NCBI GenBank assembly: GCA_021307315.1
Contig: JAJSPD010000009.1
Span: 620,001 to 684,000, forward strand
Source of the DNA: Bisporella sp. PMI_857
Lineage: Eukaryota; Ascomycota; Leotiomycetes; Helotiales; Helotiaceae
DNA length: 64,000 nt
Direction of reading: 5' to 3'
Shown: positions 56,287 through 64,000 of the stretch, piece after piece
Layout of the letters: each line of letters starts with the position of its first letter
Numbering within the stretch: the first letter of the stretch is position 1
Made by a program: the position numbers and the translations under genes
Notes under the pieces: model-generated
The model's input: only the letters and a program-made list of their open reading frames with translations
What the model was told of the DNA's origin: nothing
The model's database searches: none

Positions 56287-57721
56287 ATGGCCAACGTAAC
56301 AAAAGACCTCAAAATAGCCGTTATCGGCGCTGGTAAGCCTGGTATACTGATTAAACCAATGTTTTGTGATTGCTGACAAGTTTCCATAGGGATGGGCGGT
56401 CTGACCGCAGCGCTGGCTACTGCAAGAGCGGGGTTCAAGAATATCGATGTCTACGAAGCAGCCTCGGATTTGGGCTTCGTGGGAGCTGGTATCCAGCTCG
56501 CGCCTAATATGGCGCGAGTTCTCGATCGACTGGGTGTCTGGGCACCAATTGAGAAAGAGGCTGTAATTCTGCGCGAAACCAGCATCAGAGGTACTTCTGC
56601 GCATTCTATGCCAAAGAATATTCCCTGACCTTTGAACAGAGGGAGCTACGGATGGTGAGCTTGGACATGTAGGATTAGGATATATACAAGAAACGTACAA
56701 GTACCCGCACATGGTAGGCCATCGCGCATCTCTTGCAGGCGCGCTCTTCGAAGGCTGCAAAAGCGAACCCGCTATCAAGTTCCATTTTCGCACCAGAGTC
56801 GAAAGCATAGCGTCCTTTGGGCCAAAGCCATCCTTTACAGCCACGCCACGAGAAGGTGATTCATATACCGTCGACTGCGACGTGCTCCTTGCCGCGGATG
56901 GCGTTAAATCCAAAGCCCGCGTTGCAATGCTCCAAGAGCTAGGCGTAGACGCAGAAGTAAAAGATACTCATCAGGCTGCATACCGAATTATGTTAACACG
57001 CGAGCAAATGCAAGATGACCCGGAGCTCTTAGAACTCATCGACAGCGACCGGGTGATCCGCTGGATCGGCGAAAAGCGACATATCATCTCATATCCCATC
57101 TCGAATAAGAACATCTTCAACCTTTCTACGACGCAGCCCGACGTCAACTTTGCCGCGGCGCCGTCAGAGACATATACGACCAAGGGATCCAAGTCAGCTA
57201 TGCTGGGCGTCTTTAGCGATTTCTGCCCCAAGATCCAGAGAATGCTGAATCTCGTTCCAGAAGGCGAGGTCTGCGAGTGGAAGCTTCGCGTGCACGCTCC
57301 ACTGCCGACGTGGGTGCACGGCTCCATGGCGCTCCTCGGTGATGCCTGCCATCCGACGCTACCACATCTCGCACAAGGCGCCGCGCAGGCCATCGAAGAT
57401 GCCGCCGTCATCGGTGTTGTGCTGTCCAGGATACCTGATACGTCGGCCGAGAGCATCAACAAGGCGTTACGGGTGTATGAGCTGGTGCGCAAGGACCGCG
57501 CTGAGAGGTTGGTCGAGATGGCAGCTGCGTCGGGGCGCGCATTGCATTTGGGTGACGGGGCGGCAAAGGAGGAGCGCGACCGCCAATTCGCTGCGTTGAA
57601 AGAGAAGGGCGGTGCGGTGCCAGATAAGTGGGCTGATGCGGACGTGCAGAGGTTGATATATGGTTTTGATTGTCAAAAAGTTGCCGAAGAGCTTTTTGAT
57701 GAGAAGTTTAAGACAATTTAA
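56287..57721 (+). CDS. FAD-dependent aromatic monooxygenase (salicylate hydroxylase type)
   Basis: Exons 56287..56332, 56390..56590 and 56640..57721 give 442 residues. Flavoprotein hydroxylase motifs are all present: GxGxxG in KIAVIGAGMGGLTAALATAR (about residues 9-28), the acidic end of the second strand in IDVYEA, GAGIQLAPNMARVLDRLGVW, the DG motif in CDVLLAADGVKSKARVAML and the GD motif in MALLGDACHPTLPHLAQGAA. This set and length match group A hydroxylases of the salicylate/6-hydroxynicotinate monooxygenase class, using FAD and NAD(P)H to hydroxylate an aromatic acid, often with decarboxylation. The exact substrate cannot be told from sequence. It precedes a small unknown gene and a FAA hydrolase-family gene. 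Confidence 0.94.
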
Positions 57722-58080
57722 TTGCAATAGTCAACGAAACGTATGAATTGTAATCCGTCTACCTTCGTGCAAGGCAGTTTTCCGGTTTGAATGTTGGAGC
57801 CTTGATCTTTTATTTTATATCCTGAGTGGTAATCATTACTTTAAGAGCTCATCGAGATGCACCAGAATCAAAAGGTATTTAAGAAGCCGAGAATGCACAT
57901 CTATAAAAGTTGCTTCAACGGTCATAAAATCTAATACCAGCGCTCTGGGCCTTCAGAGCCGTTAAGTTTGATACCATGTATTATCGCATAGAATTCCGCC
58001 CAGCCTACACCGTCTACAGAAAGTCGAAGAAACAGCAGATCAAATAGAGAGTTCTACTTTAGTCTACAGTGAACAATACA
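57722..58080. other. Short convergent intergenic region
   Basis: 3' flanks of the monooxygenase (+) and the small unknown gene (-); nothing else is seen. Confidence 0.6.
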
Positions 58081-58571
58081 TCATGAACCAGTAATAAGAC
58101 CAGGAACCGCTTCAAGCAGAAACTCCACAACAGCATCAGGACCCTTCTCTACCTGCAACCCTTGCGGTATCGCCATCGTCTTGATCCCCGGGATCTCCTC
58201 CTTCGCGATCCCTTGGATCTCGCTGCTCTCCTCCGACGTCCACATCGAGGCGCAAAACTGAGTAACCCACATTAGTGAATCGCTTTACGATCGTGTTGAT
58301 GGATACGAACGAGTATATCTGGCTGGATGCTCTTTACCGTTGCCCTCACATCCGCAATATCTTTGACATTCATTGATTAGCAGGGGGTCTGGTCACAAGA
58401 AAGAGACCTATGACCGTGTTATAGCTTACTGTCTACATTGGCGGCATGGATGATCGTAAATTGATCCTTCAACTGCTCTACAACGCGCCCGACCAATCGT
58501 TTGGCACGCTCCGGCGCCGTATTAACGGTAACGAGCTTGAATGGGCCGAGGGGTTGAGTTGGATTTGACAT
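58081..58571 (-). CDS. Small alpha/beta protein of unknown family in catabolic block
   Basis: Exons 58571..58430, 58360..58311 and 58257..58081 give 122 residues. It reads as alternating strands and helices: PFKLVTVNTAPERAKRLVGR, then FTIIHAANVD, IQPDILFCASMWTSEESSE, and PGIKTMAIPQGLQVEKGPD. That looks like a small Rossmann-like or response-regulator-like fold, cytosolic, with no catalytic motif I can name. The last intron is needed because the unspliced frame hits a stop; its donor is GTTCGT, unusual. It is transcribed divergently from the FAA hydrolase gene over 519 bp and convergently with the monooxygenase gene, so it probably belongs to the same pathway. Function unknown. Confidence 0.82.
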
Positions 58572-59090
58572 TCTGTCGGGGGATTTCCATAGATATTAGA
58601 AGTAGAGGGTAGCTGCGTGAGTTTGATACTTATGGATCTACAGGTGTTTAGTCAGCGAAACTCCCTACGCAACTGCCGTAAATCGGATTAGTACTATGAC
58701 CTATCTTGCGGTTTTCTTTTTCTCTTTCCCTCTCCTGTGATATGTCATGTAAATCTACAAGAACAATGTGGTATTCGGACTGAATCGTGTATCGCTGTGA
58801 CTGATGGCGGGGAACCATTGTGGCACCTCAGTGTGGGCTGGTGGGATGTGGGGTTGTACCACTATTGTGGGACACCAAAGTAGTGGGCGTGGGGACTGAA
58901 TTAGAGAGATGGCGAAGTCCTTTGAGGGAACTTACATTGACTTTGATATCGCCCTCCGTTATCGCTATCATGGTAGGCAGGATGGGATTTAAGTTAGTGC
59001 TACAATTATGTTAGATTTCGTTCAAACTTGGTGATTGTTTAGAAGAAACGAAAATATTCAAGTACATATTCATATAGTTTAGATATCATC
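58572..59090. promoter_or_regulatory. Divergent promoter, unknown gene / FAA hydrolase
   Basis: A 519-bp bidirectional promoter. Three strict CreA-type words lie on the plus strand at 58807-58812 (GCGGGG), 58848-58853 and 58889-58894 (GTGGGG), within 88 bp. They suggest glucose repression of both genes. Confidence 0.4.
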
Positions 59091-60260
59091 ATGGCCGCCA
59101 CCTTCAACCGTAATTATGTCTTCAATTAATTGTACTTTTTAGAATAGAGCTGATATGAGGGAACAGGTTTGGTGAGATTTGTTCCACAATCAGACAGCTC
59201 AGTTATCCTTATCGGTGAGCCGGTCGACGAGCAGCTCGATGTCGGAGCTGCGGTCAGAGAGGGCAAGGAAGTCCAGGTGTCAGTTTTCAGCGGCAATTCT
59301 TCATTGAGTCCTGGCTCAAAAACCGGACAGATCGAGTCCATTTCGAAGATTCTTTCCCCCATATCATTGGAAGAGACGAGTACGATACGCTGTATAGGAC
59401 TGAATGTATGGTTAGCCAGATTTTTGTGACACTGGCTCAAAGTAGACTTTCTGATCAAACACAGTATGTCCAACATGCAAAAGAGGTCAAGATGGCTATA
59501 CCCGAAATTCCCACTCTATTCCTGCAAGTCTTTGCTTCTCTTCCCCTGGAATATCTGAAATGAACGTGGCTAACCGCCGCTTAGAAAGCCAGAAACATCA
59601 CTCGCTGATCCCAGCGCTCCCTTTCTTATCCCAAAAGCATTGGCAGCGGAGGGAAGCACAGACTATGAATCAGAGCTCGCTATAGTCATAGGTCGTAAAG
59701 CCAAGAACGTCTCAGAAGCAGAAGCTTTGGATTATGTTCTTGGGTACTCGGCCGCGAACGATATCTCCGCGCGGAAAAGCCAGTTTGCGCAGACACAATG
59801 GTGTTTTTCAAAGGGCTTTGATGGGGCTTGTCCGATCGGTATGAGCCTCTCTATTGGTGGTCAACTTCATTGAAATCTGACTGAAGCTAATTTTCTCCAA
59901 GGGCCGGTTTTGGCATCCACGAAGCTGGTGCCTGACCCCAGCAAACTCCACATAAGGGGCTTGAAGAACGGCAAGCTCCTCCAGGACTGTGGAACAGAGT
60001 AACTCCCCCAATTCTTGCGTGGTGGTGACAAATGATGCTGATATTTGTGCAGTGACCTTATCTTTTCAATCCCCAAAATCGTGAGCGTCTTATCGCAAGG
60101 CACGACTTTACAACCTGGAACTATCATCTTGACTGGTACACCTGCAGGAGTGGGACATAGTTTTGAACCAAAAGAGTATCTGCTTAACGGAGATGAGTTT
60201 TCGGTTGAGATACTACCCAGTATTGGGACATTGGTCACACGCTTTGCTGCAGAAAAATGA
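59091..60260 (+). CDS. Fumarylacetoacetate hydrolase family protein
   Basis: Six exons (59091..59109, 59167..59405, 59465..59527, 59589..59838, 59902..59998, 60053..60260) give 291 residues. Conserved blocks are IRCIGLNYVQHAKEV, TLFLQPETSLADPSAPFLIP, the metal-binding ExE in DYESELAIVIGRKAKNVSEA, YSAANDISARKSQF, WCFSKGFDGACPIGPVLAST and GTIILTGTPAGVGHSFEP. This is the catalytic FAH domain with the short N-terminal part typical of the fumarylpyruvate hydrolase / 2-keto acid decarboxylase-isomerase group rather than full fumarylacetoacetase. It would hydrolyse or decarboxylate a ring-cleavage product, metal dependent, cytosolic or mitochondrial. The third intron starts GTCTTT, an unusual donor, but its join restores the conserved FLQPETSL motif. 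Confidence 0.92.
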
Positions 60261-61166
60261 TTGCAATTTTAGATGCTGTATGTGGTCAATTGTGACAACA
60301 TTGCAGGTTTTGTATCCAAATTCTCTACAATTTTTTACCAAGTCGTTCACTGGGCTCTTGTTTTCTATTCGTTCTTGAAAAGGTGGTCAGCAAATGGGAG
60401 TTTCCAAAGTTTGAGCCTTCAAAGTAGTACAGCTAACTAAATAGTGTAGGCTCTGCGCTAAACTCGAAACTTAAATGGAGCATTAGGCTTACTTGGGCAA
60501 CAGCAACCACTCTTGTCTTCCATACTCGAAGGTCACATATGCTTCACGTTCTACACCAATGGAATTACTGTTCTATCAATATATTCAACACAGAGCGAAC
60601 AATACGAATCATAAAGCCAGACATGGAAAGACATACAGTATCCGGCAGGATCAGAACTGCGCCAGGCGTCGACAAAAATCATTAACGATGCAACCATTCG
60701 TATTGTCTTAGCGTAACTGCTCTATTTCATGTTCCACTAGATATTTTTGGTTGACTTTTGAGCCATTTATAGAGCTGAGATGTTTGGTGAGTCCTTGCCC
60801 TTCAAAATACACCGTTAAGGGCTCTCGAAGTTCTGTAATCGCTATACAGCACTATACAAGCCTGCTCTGTTTACCGCAATGGGCATAAGTCGAGCAAGGC
60901 AAGGTGAAGCCTCTCAGGTGTTTCTGGTCACGTGATACAAACACAGCCAAGAATTTTCTATAGTTAGTTCACGGTATGTTGGCGCGTATGGCAACAGACG
61001 TGGCGCGGCATGCGCACAAACGGCGCAGCATAATTCAAAACCTGCGTTTCCAAAACTTACCCCTAGGTGAAGTATGGCGTCTGATCAGCGCGTCTCCTTT
61101 CTCCAGCGATGTGTGTCGCACATTGCTGCTCCCATATCTCGAACATCGACCTCTAGAATATAGTTG
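60261..61166. other. Intergenic region, no gene seen
   Basis: No supported exon in 0.9 kb. Several short ORFs of 60-72 codons lack any domain. It holds the promoter of the membrane-anchored protein gene. Confidence 0.5.
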
Positions 61167-62041
61167 ATGGACCACTATGGGAAGATGTCGACCCAATATC
61201 CGGAATCTGAAGGACTGCAGTGTGTGCCCATGAGCAGCGACCTGGAGGTCGTGCCCCAGTATAAATCATATCGTCGCACGGAAGATATACGGCAGGAGAA
61301 AATCCCCTTCAATGGATATTTCGTACCAGATGCTGCTGGATTGGAGCCTGTTGTGGATCAGGATCGACCAAGAAATGTCAAGGAGGAAAGGATATGCGGC
61401 GTGAAGAGGAAGACATTCTGGATAATACTGGGGATCTTAGTATTTTTTATTGTTGCTGCTGCGGTTGGGGCTGGAGTAGGTGTTGCGGTGGGGTCGAAAA
61501 AGAAGTAAGTTTGCAGATCATGGTGGGTCGAATTTTGATGCTGATGATCTAAAGTAACCCATCGACCTCTGCGGCGATACAACCGTCACAGAGCTCTGCA
61601 GTTTCAAATGTTTCGCAAACGACGGACACATCGTCCTCTCCAACGGCGGGTCCTTCAATTTCTCAACCGACAGCCTCGCCAACCTCTCAGACAACAAGCT
61701 CTTCTACAAGCTTACCAACCACCTCCGTTTCCTCAACTTCCTCACAAACCTCATCCTCCGTTTCCTCGACTTCTTCACAGACCTCATCCTCGTCAACATC
61801 ATCTGCCGCAGGGGCCCAGTCTACAGTCTGTGGCACACCAGGCTCATGCGACCTTAATGGTTGTGCCGGGCTTAATGATCCTAATGGCGGCCTAGGAAAA
61901 TGTACAGGAGGGTTCTACGTTGGCTGTGCTTGTATAAGCACTTGTGGAATTAATAGCATTGGATTTTGCAATCAGAACGACTGTGATGGCGTCAATAACT
62001 TCTGTACTGGAGGACCTTATTTCGGATGTAGTTGTGTCTAA
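61167..62041 (+). CDS. Membrane-anchored protein with Ser/Thr stalk and duplicated Cys module
   Basis: Exons 61167..61504 and 61555..62041 give 274 residues. The N-terminal cytosolic part (1-82) is polar and Tyr/Pro-containing; one membrane helix spans about 84-109 (FWIILGILVFFIVAAAVGAG). Next comes a Ser/Thr-rich stalk (about 113-195) with repeats of SSTSSQTSSS, likely heavily O-mannosylated. The C-terminal 75 residues hold a Cys-rich domain with two related modules: CDLNGCAGLNDPNGG..CTGG-FYVGCACI and CNQNDCDGVNNF-CTGG-PYFGCSCV. The topology (no signal peptide, stalk outside) resembles fungal surface sensors such as the WSC/Mid2 class, but the Cys module is different. It may be a wall or surface sensor or adhesin; the ligand is unknown. 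Confidence 0.88.
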
Positions 62042-62458
62042 TATGTTCCTATCTGTTGATCATTTAGCAATATATTCAAAATGGGTATGTGTGTTTCCTG
62101 TATGCTAATTGACAGCCTTTTTGTATTTTGGTAGTAAAACAGGGATATCTGGGCATGCAGAATTGCTTGGATGGTACTAGTGTATAAAGATACGATGACA
62201 ATACTTGGACTATGCTCATATGCAAAATATATTGACTTGCGTGGTTCTCCTCCCCGAGCCATCTACATTCTTCCAGTATCGTACATGTGCTGCTACATAT
62301 TACACATTGTTTGTGAGCAGCCACCTGTTTTGAGATTTTATCCCCCTAGGCTCTGATGTGATCTCCATTATCCATAATGACGCCCCGAACTCCTGCCTAC
62401 CTTTTTAATTGCACCTCCAATGTAAGGTCACACCATCCATTGTTCATGAAAAGATTGC
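62042..62458. other. Convergent intergenic region
   Basis: 3' flanks of the stalk protein gene (+) and the transcription factor gene (-). No gene is seen. Confidence 0.55.
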
Positions 62459-64000
62459 CTAGAAGATCCAATTACTTTCGATGTCCGAATTCAGCAAACT
62501 GTCGAAGTATAAAGTATCTGCTTCCGGAAAATCCCAATTTTGAAATTGTTGCTCAGGAGGTAGCGGCGCAAATTGACTACTCGTGAACGATACCATTGGT
62601 GCTGTGGCCGGTTTATCAACAAAAAATGGCAAACTCTGCCAGGGTTGAGATTGCTCCGGGATGGCTGGTGGATGCTGAAGTCCTGCCACGTCTGTATTGC
62701 ATGGATTCGGCATCGAGCGTATGATATTCATGGTGCCAAAGTATGGTATGGTGAGGCGCAAGTTTCTGGTGGAAGACCCTGGGCATTCTACGGCCAGAAG
62801 AGTCTTTATAACGTTGACACTCTGAGTTGCAACAACGTCTTTTCCTCCATCGACAAGTTCTGGAATATGAGTCAGAATATGTACTAAACAGTGATATATG
62901 AAACGCTACGTGTGTTGTGTTCCAAACAAACAATCTTTCACAGAAATATGAGAGCCTTTAACATACCTTCCATGGACTGCAGGACAGTCTGTATCAATGC
63001 TCTGTCGCTTTCTTTTTGCTCTTTGGTCTCTCTGCCCTCATCTGCGACTGACGAATCTAAAAGGCCAATAAATAGCGTAACTACTGCCGTTAAAGCCCCA
63101 AAATCAATTACCTTGCAGCAGAAGGGTTTTCTGCCTAAGGGTAATCTGAGCGCCAAATATCGATGAGTCATTTCTCTTGCCGCCTTGAGGCAAGCAAATC
63201 TACTGTAGTCGTATTTTCGTTCTTTTGCTGAACGAAGCATGAATGGAAGATGCAACAGAGTCTCAAGCTGGAAGTACCAAATCTGAATCATCAATCGGTC
63301 AACAGTCTTTGCAGCGTCGAGAGACTTGTTCTGATTTGTAAACTGCATTTCTGTCCACCAAGACTTTGGCATCTCTTTAGCAAGTGACTCCAGCATCTCG
63401 TCTAAAGTTTGTGTGGCTGCGTAGGCTTGAATGTTCTCGGCCTGATTACGTTCGACTATTTGGCCAGCAATTATACATAGTCTACGAGTAAAAAGCAAAT
63501 CTTTGTCCATAGTCGGATTTTGAAATGTTTCAGTAGGGCCAATTTCAAGATCAGCAGAGCCAACAGGTAACCCAAGGAGAAGAGCCTGGAAATGCATGTC
63601 AATAAAATCCAATGAATAGCTTTATCTAGGGAACGTACAAGGTAGCGATCAGCTTGCACGATCTGGTTCCACAGCCGTCTTCCAGGATCTGACTCACTGC
63701 TCAATTTATGAAGTCCCATTAACTGAGCGACATTGAGAGCTCGACGGTAGGATAACCAGGCTCGCCTTGGATTCCCTATATTGATGTGGTATACACCTTG
63801 AAGTATGATACATTCGAGCCCTTCCGTAGTACTTACAATTTCATCGTCAGATGTCACAAGTGTTTGAATAGCCGACATAATCTTGTCCATATGCATTCCG
63901 ACTGTGGACCCTAACTGAAGTTGGTTGGTATCAAAGCCGGAAGGAAGCTGTTGCAGACATATTGCAACATATAGTAAAGTTTTGGCTATCAGGCTGGGAC
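62459..64000 (-). CDS. Fungal-specific transcription factor, C-terminal part
   Basis: The gene enters from the right edge. Exons in view are >64000..63639, 63585..62967 and 62859..62459 (introns of 53 and 107 nt). The first visible residues, PSLIAKTLLYVAICLQQLPS, belong to the fungal-specific transcription factor domain (PF04082 type), followed by ECIILQGVYHINIGNPRRAW and LNVAQLMGLHKLSSESDPGR, then DRYLALLLGLPVGSADLEIG. The C-terminal tail is Pro/Gln/Phe-rich (PLPPEQQFQNWDFPEADTLY) and could activate transcription. The DNA-binding domain, probably Zn2Cys6, lies beyond the window. Whether it controls the catabolic genes to its left cannot be judged. Confidence 0.9.

Noticed and set aside
1..64000. 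CRISPR arrays, phage or bacterial operon features
   Set aside because: The window is eukaryotic nuclear DNA with spliceosomal introns; no spaced direct repeats of CRISPR type are present.

Overview
This is nuclear DNA of a filamentous ascomycete (Pezizomycotina). The evidence is the short spliceosomal introns (mostly 45-60 nt, with CTAAC/CTGAC-like branch sites), a wetA conidiation regulator, a fungal type I fatty acid synthase beta chain, a spray-type DUF3433 protein, fungal-specific transcription factors and a tRNA-His that carries an intron. A leotiomycete is my best guess, but that is inference. I reconstructed 24 protein-coding genes, two of them cut by the window edges, plus one tRNA and two weaker small coding candidates. 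Exon joins were chosen by reading frame, splice signals and family similarity; no alignment could be run.

Left part (1-44.9 kb) is mostly housekeeping and developmental: the 3' part of the fatty acid synthase beta gene, ARP9 (chromatin remodelling), an ORMDL gene (sphingolipid control), a zinc-knuckle protein, a CAP59-type glycosyltransferase, a small protein with two degenerate WW domains, a DUF3433 membrane protein, a secreted protein of unknown function, wetA, SDHAF2, a large disordered protein interrupted by an in-frame TGA, tRNA-His(GTG), a small conserved protein, an Osh4/Kes1-type lipid transfer protein, a CsbD-like stress protein, a 14-TM MFS exporter, a small membrane protein and a secreted beta-lactamase-fold hydrolase.

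Right part (45-60.3 kb) looks like a catabolic neighbourhood: a secreted tannase/feruloyl esterase, a transcription factor with two C2H2 fingers, an anion:cation symporter-type MFS permease, a DUF3500 protein, a salicylate-hydroxylase-type FAD monooxygenase, a 122-residue protein of unknown family, and a fumarylacetoacetate hydrolase-family enzyme. A simple reading is release, uptake, hydroxylation and hydrolytic breakdown of an aromatic or heteroaromatic acid under local transcriptional control. No ring-cleaving dioxygenase is visible, so either DUF3500 or the unknown protein does something new or the pathway is completed elsewhere. Promoters of this block hold grouped GTGGGG/GCGGGG (CreA-type) motifs.

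The right edge holds a membrane-anchored protein with a Ser/Thr-rich stalk and a duplicated cysteine module, then the C-terminal part of a fungal-specific transcription factor. Several introns start with unusual GTTCG or GTC donors. Two intergenic stretches hold long homopolymers (T20 downstream of the tRNA; C22A8).
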